Shown: positions 28,452 through 37,300 of the stretch, one piece after another
Layout: each line of letters starts with the position of its first letter
Numbering within the stretch: the first letter of the stretch is position 1
From: Ignavibacteria bacterium
GTDB lineage: Bacteria; Bacteroidota; Ignavibacteria; Ignavibacteriales; Ignavibacteriaceae
DNA length: 64,000 nucleotides
Direction of reading: 5' to 3'
Assembly (NCBI GenBank): GCA_017302895.1
Contig: JAFLBV010000001.1
Span: 1,831,575-1,895,574 of the forward strand
Position numbers and translations under genes: made by a program
The notes under the pieces: model-generated
The model's database searches: none
What the model was told of the DNA's origin: nothing
The model's input: the letters and a program-made list of their open reading frames with translations, nothing else

Positions 28452-30194
28452 ATGCAATTTAATTTCTATATAGCCCTTCTTTTTATCGCATTTTTACTTT
28501 CTTTGTTACTTTCGATTGCTGTTTTTCGGAGGAAAGGGACAGTCAGAGGAGGGAACCACTTCTTTTTAATGATTGTCGCTGTTTCCATCTGGTGTTTCGG
28601 TGGAACATTCGAACAGGCAGTCACGACTGTAGAAGCGAAAACATTCTGGTCGGTCTTCACTTATCTTGCAATTCCGTTAATCCCTTTTGCATTCTTGTCA
28701 TTTGTTCTTCGATTCACCCAATCTTCGGGCTTTCATATAAAATTGACCAAAATACTGTTTTATATTTTCCCGGCGACAGCCTTCATTGCAGCAGCAACCA
28801 ACGGTTATCACAAACTTCTTTGGCCCACAGTTACACTTTCAAATGGAGCGGCAGGTATCACCGCTGATTACGGGCATGGTCTGTTTTTCTACATCGTGGT
28901 ATTGGTTACATACTCTGCAGTAGGAGCAACAATTCTTCATCTTCTAAGGGGGATATGGTCTTTCTCGGGTGTTTTCAGAAAGCAACTTATACTCCTGCTT
29001 ATTGCACAGCTTTTACCAATTTCGGTAAATGCGGTTTATGTTTTTTATGGTGAGTATATCGGATATATCGATCCAACACCGGTAGCGTTCGCCGTTACAG
29101 GGATGTTAATTTCAACAGCAATCTTCAAGTACTCATTTCTCGATCTTATTCCTGTCGCCCGAAATATTTTGTTCGATAATCTGAATGAAGGGATTATTGT
29201 ACTTGACAGTGAAGGAAGAATAATCGATGTGAACAAGACCTTCCTTAAATACACCGGGAAAACTGCTTTGATGGGTGGAAAACCTTCGGTACTCTTTTCC
29301 AATATTCCCGAACTTGCCGAGACTTGTGACAAAAAAGAGATATCTAAGATTGATTTCATTTATGATGGAATGAATTTCAGTGCCACATCTATTGATATCT
29401 CAGATCAGGATGGAAATTCCCAGGGGAGATTAATCAGTGTTTCGGATGTTACAGATCTTAAAATGAGTGAAGCTGTATTGACTCGTAACAGAAATGAGCT
29501 GAAGGAACTTAATTCCGCAAAAGACAAACTCCTTTCGATAATTGCTCACGACTTAAAAAATCCATTTTTCGGTATAATTGGTCTTTCCGACATTGTAATC
29601 GAAGACTATGCAGAGCTTCCGGATGATGAAAAACTGAAGTTGCTGAAAGAAATAAATCAGACCGCAAAAGAAACATTCAAGACTCTCGAAAATCTGCTCG
29701 AATGGTCGAGACAGCAGACAGGTGCCCTTGCTTTCTCACCGGTAAAATTCGACCTGAGCGAACTTATTATGAAAACGGTGGAAGCCTACCGCTCTCAGGC
29801 AACTCTGAAAAAACTTAATCTCGAAATTGAGGTACCGCATTCGCTGGAAGTGTTCGCTGATACCAACATGATAAAAACTGTGCTCCGAAACCTGATAACA
29901 AATGCTGTCAAGTTCACCGCCCCTGGTGGAAAAATAACCATTTCTTCGGAAATTTCTTCCGGTATGGCAGTTGTTTCTGTAATTGATGATGGTGTGGGTA
30001 TTGCAGAAGAAGACATAAAAAAACTTTTCAGGATCGACGAATCGATCAAAACCACAGGTACTCTTGGTGAAAAGGGGACAGGTCTCGGGTTGATTTTATG
30101 CCACGATTTTATTTTACAGAACGGCGGCACAATCGAGGCACGCAGAAATCCCGAAAAGGGAACAACATTTTACTTCTCGCTTCCTCTTTCCTGA
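28452..30194 (+). CDS. 7TM-PAS sensor histidine kinase
   Basis: A 580-residue membrane kinase. The first ~230 residues contain about seven hydrophobic helices of the histidine-kinase 7TM N-terminal type. A PAS domain follows (about 245-345: 'NLNEGIIVLDSEGRIIDVNKTFLKYTG'), then a HisKA box LLSIIAHDLKNPFFGIIG (His about 365) and an ATPase domain ('NLITNAVKFTA', 'VIDDGVGIA', 'GTGLGLILC'). The HisKA-ATPase part resembles that of the kinase at 18231-19871. The signal is unknown; it is divergent from crcB, with 76 bp between. No adjacent response regulator. Confidence 0.92.
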   Translation: MQFNFYIALLFIAFLLSLLLSIAVFRRKGTVRGGNHFFLMIVAVSIWCFGGTFEQAVTTVEAKTFWSVFTYLAIPLIPFAFLSFVLRFTQSSGFHIKLTKILFYIFPATAFIAAATNGYHKLLWPTVTLSNGAAGITADYGHGLFFYIVVLVTYSAVGATILHLLRGIWSFSGVFRKQLILLLIAQLLPISVNAVYVFYGEYIGYIDPTPVAFAVTGMLISTAIFKYSFLDLIPVARNILFDNLNEGIIVLDSEGRIIDVNKTFLKYTGKTALMGGKPSVLFSNIPELAETCDKKEISKIDFIYDGMNFSATSIDISDQDGNSQGRLISVSDVTDLKMSEAVLTRNRNELKELNSAKDKLLSIIAHDLKNPFFGIIGLSDIVIEDYAELPDDEKLKLLKEINQTAKETFKTLENLLEWSRQQTGALAFSPVKFDLSELIMKTVEAYRSQATLKKLNLEIEVPHSLEVFADTNMIKTVLRNLITNAVKFTAPGGKITISSEISSGMAVVSVIDDGVGIAEEDIKKLFRIDESIKTTGTLGEKGTGLGLILCHDFILQNGGTIEARRNPEKGTTFYFSLPLS

Positions 30195-30307
30195 CAACAT
30201 AATCCTCAAAAATAATAACCATTTATCATTATAATCCACCAAAAACCAATTCCCGGTTTAATTTCAACTGTTTGGATGTGTAATTGGGTTACACAATTTT
30301 GGAATTT

Positions 30308-31558
30308 ATGACTATGAAACGCATTTATGTTCTTACAACTTTTCTGATGCTTTCCTCTTTGGGAGCAACTTTCGGCCAATGGCTGAAAGTCGAGCCGGTA
30401 TCACCCGGATCGGTCTATTCCCTCTGGTCCTCCGGCGATACACTTTTTGCCGGGGGCGACAGTCTTCTGTTCTACTCATTCGACTCCGGTAACACATGGG
30501 GAAATTCGTCAAAGGTGCCGGATGTTGAATACGGAATTAATGCGATTTTACCGGTCAATGGCGGAATATACATTGGTACCTCATTAAAAGGAGTCTATTT
30601 CTCTTCAAATCTTGGCAATTCGTGGGAAGAAAGATCTGCCGGATTAACAGGATTGGGAGCAAAAGAGATCAGTGATTTCGCTGTCAGGGATGATTATGTT
30701 TATGTCTCCACGATAGGAGGCGGCATTTACAGAAACTCACTCACCAATCCCGGAGAATGGGTTCTTTTTTCTGACGGAATACCCTGGAATACCGGCTGGA
30801 CGGTCTATTGTTTAAAAAACATCGACGGTGATCTTTATGCAGGCGGGGGTGTGAACGGTTTTTACTATGTCAACCGGAAAAATACCTCAAACTGGGTTGA
30901 AATTTCTTTCGACTGGTTCAATGGTGAAGCCAACGGGATACTCGCGTTCGGGAAGAGCGGCAGCAAAATAGTAGCATCTGCACATCAGGGAGTCTATACT
31001 TCCACCGATAGCGGATTGACATGGACAAAACACAGCTTTGGGATCGGGCTCGTTGAAAGCAGCGAAATTTCCGTAAAAGGGAACACTATAGTTATTGCAC
31101 TCTCAAAGGCAGCAAGATATTATATCTACTACTCGAATGACAATGGCGTTACCTGGTGGAGAAATGATATGCAGTCGGGATCTCTTGCCTATTCGATGAA
31201 TATCAGCGGAGGAAAAATCTGGGCCGGCAGGCTGGATGGACTCTATTATAAACCCGATACGATTACAGGAATTGGTGATGATATCGAGACACCTGATGCG
31301 TTTTCTCTTTCACAAAACTATCCAAATCCGTTTAATCCATCGACTAAAATAAATTTCAGTCTCGACGCAGGTGGACAAATCACACTTAAAGTTTACAATG
31401 TTATCGGGAAAGAAGTGGCGACACTTGTTGACGGGTACACTAAAGCCGGGAATCATTCTGTATCATTCAGGGCTGATGACCTGCCATCAGGCGTGTATCT
31501 CTATAAACTGGTCACACCGTCGGGAACAAAAACGGGTAAAATGACACTTCTGAAATAA
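30308..31558 (+). CDS. secreted BNR/beta-propeller-like protein with type IX sorting domain
   Basis: A 416-residue exported protein. The signal peptide (MKRIYVLTTFLMLSSLGATFG) is followed by repeated blade-like motifs ('GIYIGTSLKGVYFSSNLGNSW', 'VYTSTDSGLTWTKHSFG', 'IYYSNDNGVTWW') seen in sialidase/BNR-repeat proteins. The last ~85 residues begin 'LSQNYPNPFNPSTKINF' and end 'GKMTLLK', the Por/type IX secretion sorting domain typical of Ignavibacteria. It is probably surface-attached or released. The ATG at 30308 has GGA five bases upstream; an ATG at 30314 is possible. No enzymatic motif is seen. Confidence 0.85.
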   Translation: MTMKRIYVLTTFLMLSSLGATFGQWLKVEPVSPGSVYSLWSSGDTLFAGGDSLLFYSFDSGNTWGNSSKVPDVEYGINAILPVNGGIYIGTSLKGVYFSSNLGNSWEERSAGLTGLGAKEISDFAVRDDYVYVSTIGGGIYRNSLTNPGEWVLFSDGIPWNTGWTVYCLKNIDGDLYAGGGVNGFYYVNRKNTSNWVEISFDWFNGEANGILAFGKSGSKIVASAHQGVYTSTDSGLTWTKHSFGIGLVESSEISVKGNTIVIALSKAARYYIYYSNDNGVTWWRNDMQSGSLAYSMNISGGKIWAGRLDGLYYKPDTITGIGDDIETPDAFSLSQNYPNPFNPSTKINFSLDAGGQITLKVYNVIGKEVATLVDGYTKAGNHSVSFRADDLPSGVYLYKLVTPSGTKTGKMTLLK

Positions 31559-31567
31559 ATTTGGGAA

Positions 31568-31595
31568 GCTGCCTGAAATCAAAATCTCAGGCAGC
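31568..31595. terminator. hairpin between convergent genes
   Basis: GCTGCCTGA and TCAGGCAGC form a perfect nine-pair stem around a 10-nt loop. There is no T tract, so it is a weak or rho-dependent terminator candidate for both facing genes. Confidence 0.55.
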
Positions 31596-31606
31596 ATCCG
31601 GTTAAA

Positions 31607-34423
31607 TCAAAAAGCTCTCAGATTATATGTAAAAGTCAGCATGAAATACTGCTTCAGAACCTGAGTCGTTTTGTTCTCGATATAAATATCAGTTGCTGTT
31701 CTGATGAAACTTTTATTTTCATTCAACAGATCAAACACATCCAGTCTTAACTCTGCACGATCACCCTCCAAAAATTTGACACCAATTCCGGCATTCCAGA
31801 GTGAATAGGTAATATCTCCGCCATTCGAGATACCGGAAGTCTTGTAAAGGGAGTAATCAGTTCTTATGAAAAACAGATCGAAAACATTGAAGAAAAGGTT
31901 TGCGGTACCCGAATGTACCCAGTACTCATCATTTGTGTTTGGCAGCAATTCATTTCTTGCGATATAATATGAAGGTGACCAGGTGAACTTGAAATCGATG
32001 TCTTCACTGATGTTGCTCGCAATGGTTATACCCTGGTTGAAAGAATAGAGTTTTGATTCCGTTGTCAGAGACTGATATTCTGAAGGGAGCGTCTGATATC
32101 CGATTCCCACATTCAACGAAATATTGCTTTTGATGAATGGAACGGGAAGACCACCACTCAACATAAATCTGCCAATATTGCTCTGTTCAAAATTCCGGGA
32201 GAAGGAAAACTGTGAACCTCTTTTTACGAGAACATTTCTGCCAATAAGAGTGTCTTTCTGTGCTGTGAAGGAGGAACTTCCAACATAATCCTTTGTGATC
32301 TGCCAAAATGCCATTGTGAAAAAGTTGGCACCGCTTGTTTTATCAGTAGTAAGATATTGGGCAGACATTCTGTGAGAAAATTCAGCTTTCAGGTCGGGAT
32401 TTCCGGCTTTGATAAAGAGGGGATTGGAAACATCATAAAAATTTTGAAGCTGTGTGATCGAGGGTGCGTTCACATTCGTGTTGTAGAATACTCTAAAATT
32501 CTGTGCCTCCGAAATTTTATAGTTGAACCTCAAGGAGGGGAGGAAATTGTAGAAGTCTTTTTCGGTTTTGATGTTATTCGGGAACGACTGATCTCCCGTC
32601 AACTGGGCAATCTGATAATTTAATCCCACATTCAGAGAAATTGCTTCATCTCTTAGACGATAGGCAATACCGCCTCTGTAAGTCATGTAGTCGTTATCAT
32701 ATTTGTTTGTGGAGATGGAGTCGAGCAAGTCATACCGGTTTAAGGCATTGTTGTAGTTGAAAGTGTTTTTGTCGCTGAAATTATTTGTCATACCCGCACT
32801 GATGCTTGCCTGCAACTGTCCGTTTTTTCCTGCCGGTTCGGTGTAAACCACATTGCCGGAATAATTGTAGCCTTTTACCAGGTCATTGCCTTTTTGATTT
32901 ATGGTATCAAAAGTGACTATGTTGTTCCCAGTGGTAAATCTGTTATCGGAAAACTGGTTTCTGTCGAGTGTTCTTCGATTTATGCCGGTATTAATGGTGA
33001 AGGAAAGACTTCTTCCAGGAGTTGCGAAACGGAGTCTGTAGATCAACTCATTATTAAATGTATAGCCCGATCCGTCACTTCCTGATTTACTGTCAGTCGA
33101 GTTTGATCTTCCCTGATTCCCGAATGTACTTATACCGTAGTAAAGGCTTGCCGATTCATTGGTTTGGAAACTGAATCTCGGAGTGAGGACGATTGTGTTC
33201 ATCGTGTCAAGATTATACTCCAGTCTGAAATTCAGTCTGTGATTATAGTTTTTTGAATTGGAGGAAGAGATCTCATCATACAACTGATTTCCGGGGGTAG
33301 ATGTAAAATACTGTCTGCCGATGGTCTGGTTGTTGCTGTTGTCGGAGAAATTAAAAAAGTAGCTTCCGGTCAGCACAGCGGTTCTGCCCCAGTTTTCCTG
33401 ATAGTTAACCCCTGTCGACCAGGTTTTTGTGTTACCCTCCAGGGCTCCGATGAGGAAATTATTTGCTGCATTGCCACCACCCCTGTTTCCGCCGCCGTGT
33501 CCGCCACCCCTTCCTTGGAAACCTTCACGGTGTCCACCGCTGCCGCCACCCTGGTTTAAACCAAGAAGGTCCTGCTGAGAGAAATTTTGCTGGTTTACAT
33601 TATTAGCGAGTCCGAGGAGACTTATTCTTCTTCCTTCGGTGAAGAAATTTACAGTACCGCCACTCTGGAATTTTTCTGTAGAACCATATCCACCGTATAA
33701 TTTCCCAAACTGCCCGTTTCTCCGGTCTCTTTTGGTTACGATGTTAATGGTTTTCGAAGTTTGCCCGTCGTCAAATCCCGTAAATCTCGCCTGATCACTG
33801 AGTTTGTCGAATATTTCGACTTTTTCAATCAGATCTGCCGGCAGATTTTTTAATGTCACATTTGGATCGTCACCAAAAAACGGCTGCCCGTCAATTAGCA
33901 CCTGCTTCACTTCTTCACCCTGTGCTTTAAGTGTCCCTTCTTCTTTCTGCACACCCGGAAGTTTTGTAACAAGGTCTTCAGCAGTTGCATCGGGGTTGGT
34001 TTTGTATCCCTTGGCGGCAAAACTTAAAGTATCCTCACTTTGAGATGAGGGGATGGCGACACCGGTTATGTCCACTTCCTTCATCTCGATGCTTGTTCTT
34101 TTGAGCTTTAGTTTGCCCAGATCTGTCGTGGATTCGTTTCTTCTGACTCTCACACTGTCAGCAAAATCGAAATAACCCATGAAGGATATTCTGATGAGAT
34201 ATCTTCCGGGATTCGCCAACTTGAACTCAAACTCACCATTTGAACCTGAGAGCATATTCAATTGCTGCTGATCAGCTCTCGCAGGAATCAGGGAAATGCT
34301 GGCTCCCGGGAGAGACGAACCATCTAAAGAATCAACCACGATACCTTTAACGGAAAACGACTGCCCGAAAACGGGAGAAATCAGAGCGATTAGAATAAGA
34401 GACATGAGAGAGAGGTTCTTCAT
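31607..34423 (-). CDS. TonB-dependent outer-membrane receptor
   Basis: A 938-residue outer-membrane protein of the Bacteroidota type. After the signal peptide, residues about 25-110 form a carboxypeptidase-regulatory-like domain ('VKGIVVDSLDGSSLPGASISLIPA'). A plug domain ('DLVTKLPGVQKEEGTLKAQGEEVKQVLIDGQPFFGDDPNVTLKNLPADLIEKVEIFDK' region) and a large beta-barrel follow. An unusual Gly/His-rich stretch (about residues 284-320) sits between plug and barrel. It should import a large nutrient or metal complex with TonB; the substrate is unknown. A TATATTTG-type -7 element lies at 34467-34474 upstream. No SusD partner is adjacent. Confidence 0.9.
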   Translation of the reverse strand: MKNLSLMSLILIALISPVFGQSFSVKGIVVDSLDGSSLPGASISLIPARADQQQLNMLSGSNGEFEFKLANPGRYLIRISFMGYFDFADSVRVRRNESTTDLGKLKLKRTSIEMKEVDITGVAIPSSQSEDTLSFAAKGYKTNPDATAEDLVTKLPGVQKEEGTLKAQGEEVKQVLIDGQPFFGDDPNVTLKNLPADLIEKVEIFDKLSDQARFTGFDDGQTSKTINIVTKRDRRNGQFGKLYGGYGSTEKFQSGGTVNFFTEGRRISLLGLANNVNQQNFSQQDLLGLNQGGGSGGHREGFQGRGGGHGGGNRGGGNAANNFLIGALEGNTKTWSTGVNYQENWGRTAVLTGSYFFNFSDNSNNQTIGRQYFTSTPGNQLYDEISSSNSKNYNHRLNFRLEYNLDTMNTIVLTPRFSFQTNESASLYYGISTFGNQGRSNSTDSKSGSDGSGYTFNNELIYRLRFATPGRSLSFTINTGINRRTLDRNQFSDNRFTTGNNIVTFDTINQKGNDLVKGYNYSGNVVYTEPAGKNGQLQASISAGMTNNFSDKNTFNYNNALNRYDLLDSISTNKYDNDYMTYRGGIAYRLRDEAISLNVGLNYQIAQLTGDQSFPNNIKTEKDFYNFLPSLRFNYKISEAQNFRVFYNTNVNAPSITQLQNFYDVSNPLFIKAGNPDLKAEFSHRMSAQYLTTDKTSGANFFTMAFWQITKDYVGSSSFTAQKDTLIGRNVLVKRGSQFSFSRNFEQSNIGRFMLSGGLPVPFIKSNISLNVGIGYQTLPSEYQSLTTESKLYSFNQGITIASNISEDIDFKFTWSPSYYIARNELLPNTNDEYWVHSGTANLFFNVFDLFFIRTDYSLYKTSGISNGGDITYSLWNAGIGVKFLEGDRAELRLDVFDLLNENKSFIRTATDIYIENKTTQVLKQYFMLTFTYNLRAF

Positions 34424-34606
34424 TGGGTTTCCATAACTGCTTTAATATAAGAATACTTCTATTTGACAAATATAAGGTAAGTTTGGTTTAAAATTCTTAT
34501 CAAATTATGTAACCATTCAACACTCATCGTTATGAATAATACTGGAAAAGAATTAAATTGAGGTTCTAACAACAACATTTTTCATCATCAATCGGAGAGT
34601 CAAAAT

Positions 34607-34960
34607 ATGACAGTACAGGAAATTGCCAACCGCCTCGTGGAACTTTGTAAAGCAGGAGATTACGCCACATGCTACAAAGAACTTTATTCACCCGACTGCG
34701 TGAGCATCGAAGGGGAAGGTTCCCCAAACAGGGAAGTGAAAGGAATCGACGCAATACTTCAAAAAGGGAAAGAGTGGAATGAGATGATTGCTGAATTTCA
34801 CAGTGCATATGTAGGAGACCCTATCGTTGCAGGCAGTCATTTCAGTTTAACGATGGGAGTCGATTGCACTATGAAGGACGGTAACCGCATGAACATGGAA
34901 GAAATTTGTGTTTATCAGGTAAAGGATGGCAAAATAGTTCTGGAACAGTTCTTCTTTTAA
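34607..34960 (+). CDS. SnoaL/NTF2-like protein
   Basis: A 117-residue protein with the NTF2/SnoaL-like pattern 'IANRLVELCKAGDYATCYKELYSPDCVSIEGEG' and the beta-sheet end 'MEEICVYQVKDGKIVLEQFFF'. These cone-shaped folds serve as small enzymes or ligand binders; no catalytic residue can be named here. GGAG lies about nine bases before the ATG. It stands alone, divergent from the TonB receptor, and a strong terminator follows. Confidence 0.8.
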   Translation: MTVQEIANRLVELCKAGDYATCYKELYSPDCVSIEGEGSPNREVKGIDAILQKGKEWNEMIAEFHSAYVGDPIVAGSHFSLTMGVDCTMKDGNRMNMEEICVYQVKDGKIVLEQFFF

Positions 34961-34991
34961 TTTTGCCCGGCATAAGTATGCCATTCATGAA

Positions 34992-35046
34992 GAAACACCG
35001 CAAGGCTGCCGGATTCTACCGGAATAATCTTGCGGTGTTTTTGTTT
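34992..35046. terminator. terminator with a forked hairpin
   Basis: AACACCGCAAG and CTTGCGGTGTT pair perfectly over 11 bases, with a second hairpin (CCGG...CCGG) inside the loop, followed by T5. It serves the SnoaL-like gene on the plus strand and may also stop the TonB-like operon coming from the right. Confidence 0.8.
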
Positions 35047-35068
35047 TATACAGCCGTCTTTTTTTAGA

Positions 35069-35539
35069 CTATTGCAGTTTGAACATTACGGGAAGTGCCA
35101 CTCTTACCTTAACTTTTTTACCTTTGTGCACTCCGGGAATCCATTTAGTTGAGGTAAGGGCTTTTAGTGCAGCCTCATCACAGCCGTAGCCGATCCCTTT
35201 TTCAACTTTGGAGCTGACAACAATACCTTTTTCATCAATAACTCCCGAGACCACGACCATTCCCTGAATCTGCTTATTCTTTGCATCTTCGGGATAAACG
35301 ACAAGTTTCATGATCCCTTCCATACCGCCGATTGGTTCGGGCATTTTATCGACTTCCAGATAAATCGAGTCTGATGGAACTTCGATATCCAGCTTTGCAG
35401 GGGCTTTTTTGTCTGCAGTCATTTCAACATCAAGCTTGTTCGGGGCTTTTTTGTCAAACGATGCAATCGATTTAGCTTCTCCACTTTGGGCTAAAGCTGC
35501 ACCAATAAGTATGAACATTGCTAACAATAGTGATTTCAT
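35069..35539 (-). CDS. exported TonB C-terminal-domain protein
   Basis: A 156-residue protein with a signal peptide (MKSLLLAMFILIGAALAQ) and a TonB C-terminal domain (residues about 70-156: 'IGGMEGIMKLVVYPEDAKNKQIQGMVVVSGVIDEKGIVVSSKVEKGIGYGCDEAALKAL'). The linker holds two copies of KKAPxKLD(V/I)E. Unlike classical TonB it has no Pro-rich region and only a cleavable-looking N-terminus, so it may be a free periplasmic TonB-like adaptor. GGAG seven bases before 35539 decides this start over the ATG at 35551. It ends an ECF sigma/anti-sigma operon. Confidence 0.82.
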   Translation of the reverse strand: MKSLLLAMFILIGAALAQSGEAKSIASFDKKAPNKLDVEMTADKKAPAKLDIEVPSDSIYLEVDKMPEPIGGMEGIMKLVVYPEDAKNKQIQGMVVVSGVIDEKGIVVSSKVEKGIGYGCDEAALKALTSTKWIPGVHKGKKVKVRVALPVMFKLQ

Positions 35540-35587
35540 TTTTTTCTCCATTAAGTTAAAAATTGTTTTTTGATAAATAAAGTCCGG

Positions 35588-36040
35588 TTATTGTTCAGAA
35601 GTATTGTTTAACCCCGGTTTCACAACTATGGTGGGGTAGGCGTTAAACATCATTTTAATAGTCTGATCCTGTTCTTTTACTTTCAGGGTAATATTCTCGA
35701 GATTTGTACGGTAACTGCGAATCTCCATGTAGAAAAAGAGAGCAACAATTGCAAATACTATCGAGAAGGCATATCCCATATATGGCTGAAAACTGCTTTT
35801 GAACGAAACCGGGGTGCTTTTTATTTCCGGTTGTGTTGATCTCAAAATTCTTTCGTCGAGCTCATCCGGAAAATCTTCCTCTATCTGTCCAAGTCCGTTT
35901 TTTAATTTGCTGAGTTGCTGAAAATAGTCCCGTGCTTTTTCATCAACCGAGAGGAGAGCAAAGAGATTCGCTTCATCTTTTCGATCCAGCTCACCGTCGT
36001 ACCAGGAATTAATTTTTTCATAAATATCGTTATTGCTCAT
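35588..36040 (-). CDS. putative membrane anti-sigma factor (non-zinc)
   Basis: A 150-residue protein: a cytoplasmic N-terminal domain ('NDIYEKINSWYDGELDRKDEANLFALLSVDEKARDYFQ'), one transmembrane helix (YMGYAFSIVFAIVALFFYMEI, about residues 90-110) and a short periplasmic tail. The N-terminal part resembles anti-sigma domains but lacks the HxxxCxxC zinc motif, unlike the protein at 62023-62535. It starts 10 bp after the ECF sigma gene, which is the usual arrangement for a sigma/anti-sigma pair. The function is inferred from this context. Confidence 0.72.
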   Translation of the reverse strand: MSNNDIYEKINSWYDGELDRKDEANLFALLSVDEKARDYFQQLSKLKNGLGQIEEDFPDELDERILRSTQPEIKSTPVSFKSSFQPYMGYAFSIVFAIVALFFYMEIRSYRTNLENITLKVKEQDQTIKMMFNAYPTIVVKPGLNNTSEQ

Positions 36041-36050
36041 AGTTATCTCA

Positions 36051-36563
36051 CTAATTAAGATCAGGTTGAATTTTTTTTATCAGTTTTTGTCTCGCAGAAT
36101 ACAATCTGCTTTTTACGAGAGTAGTATCAATTTCGCAGATCGAAGCAATTTCCTCATAAGAGAGATCGCTGTACTCTTTTAACAGAAATACTTCCTTTTG
36201 GTCATCGGGGAGTAGATTTATCTGCGTCATCAAAGCTTCCCTCAGTTCATTTTTTATGAATTCAGTCTCTGCATTTCCACCCGATTTCAGATTTAATTCA
36301 GAAACATCGTCAGAAACATGTTTCTCTGAAAATCTCTTTTTTGTCCTGAAATGGGTGTATATCTCATTTCTTGCAGATTTGTAAAGCCAAAAAACAACAC
36401 TCGAACTGTTCCTGATGTTTCCCATGTTTCGAAAGAAACGGAGAAAAACAGTTTGAACAATATCCTCCGATGTCATCCGGTCGCCGGTCATGCGGAGAAC
36501 AAAATTGAAAAGTTTCTTTTTATATCTGTTATAACAGATTGTGAAGTCGAGTGTGCTGTCCAT
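36051..36563 (-). CDS. ECF RNA polymerase sigma factor
   Basis: A 170-residue extracytoplasmic-function sigma factor. Region 2 reads 'RYKKKLFNFVLRMTGDRMTSEDIVQTVFLRFFRNM' and region 4 'LPDDQKEVFLLKEYSDLSYEEIASICEIDTTLVKSRLYSARQKLIKKI'. It directs RNA polymerase to a stress- or envelope-linked regulon. Three genes (sigma, anti-sigma, TonB-like) are closely spaced on one strand, and an outer-membrane protein gene starts divergently 131 bp away. I could not find a promoter pair of the kind seen at the second sigma locus (61.3 kb). Confidence 0.92.
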   Translation of the reverse strand: MDSTLDFTICYNRYKKKLFNFVLRMTGDRMTSEDIVQTVFLRFFRNMGNIRNSSSVVFWLYKSARNEIYTHFRTKKRFSEKHVSDDVSELNLKSGGNAETEFIKNELREALMTQINLLPDDQKEVFLLKEYSDLSYEEIASICEIDTTLVKSRLYSARQKLIKKIQPDLN

Positions 36564-36694
36564 AAAAAATAAATTTCTTTACTATGAAGATGCTGAAAAA
36601 CCGTAAAAGTTGGTACAATTATTAAAAAAAATGTCAAATTCCATATAATTTGTAATATTTTTCGAATGTTTTTTATTTTTAATCCGGCAAAAAA

Positions 36695-37285
36695 ATGAAA
36701 AAATTAACATTGGTTCTTGCGTCATGCCTTCTCCTCTTCGCTTCAACGGCCTTTCCCCAGGAAAACACGAAGCAGCATTTTATCTACACAGGAATCGGAA
36801 CTCTTAGCGCACCTGAAATTGTGAGCAAGTTCGTTGATGTGTGGCTTGTTGCACTAACAGCCGGATACTCGGGAAGCGATACCCGTTCCGCAGTGCCGGC
36901 TGTTTCACTCGGCTATCAATTCTATCAAAACGACCGGTATTCCTTTGGGGGCTCAATTACATACGAAAAGCTGGTTAAAGATGTTGCCTACGGTGCGCGA
37001 AATGCCGGAAAGATAGAAGCTGTCATTGCTTCACCGATGCTTGAAATTCGATATGAGTACGCGAGCTCTGAATCGTTTGGTGCTTATCTTGGTTTGGGAG
37101 TTGGAGCCGCTTTTATCAGTTCAGAGAGCAATTACGACGGAAAGAACGAGTCAGTTAGCAAAACCATTCTGGCTGCGCAGTTCGAGCCGGTCGGATTGCG
37201 GTTTGGCAAAAAGTTTATGGTGCATGCCGGGCTCGGTTTTGGAATGAAAGGTCTTCTTACCTGCAGCATCGGCTACAAATTTTAG
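36695..37285 (+). CDS. probable outer-membrane beta-barrel protein
   Basis: A 196-residue exported protein. The signal peptide (MKKLTLVLASCLLLFASTAFPQ) is followed by alternating amphipathic strands rich in Gly, Tyr and Phe ('AVSLGYQFYQNDRYSFGGSITYEKL', 'MLEIRYEYASSESFGAYLGLGVGAAF', 'AQFEPVGLRFGKKFMVHAGLGFGMKG') and ends on an aromatic residue (GYKF), as barrel proteins do. No specific family is recognised. It is divergent from the ECF sigma operon and is a plausible target of it. The AraC-type regulator follows after 15 bp, so the two may be co-transcribed. Confidence 0.75.
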   Translation: MKKLTLVLASCLLLFASTAFPQENTKQHFIYTGIGTLSAPEIVSKFVDVWLVALTAGYSGSDTRSAVPAVSLGYQFYQNDRYSFGGSITYEKLVKDVAYGARNAGKIEAVIASPMLEIRYEYASSESFGAYLGLGVGAAFISSESNYDGKNESVSKTILAAQFEPVGLRFGKKFMVHAGLGFGMKGLLTCSIGYKF

Positions 37286-37300
37286 AATTTAACAGACTGT

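Noticed and set aside
34508..34537. Third ECF promoter (TGTAACC) before the SnoaL-like gene
   Set aside because: TGTAACC is present at 34508-34514, but no GTCTAA-like box follows at the right distance (the sequence there reads ATGAAT).
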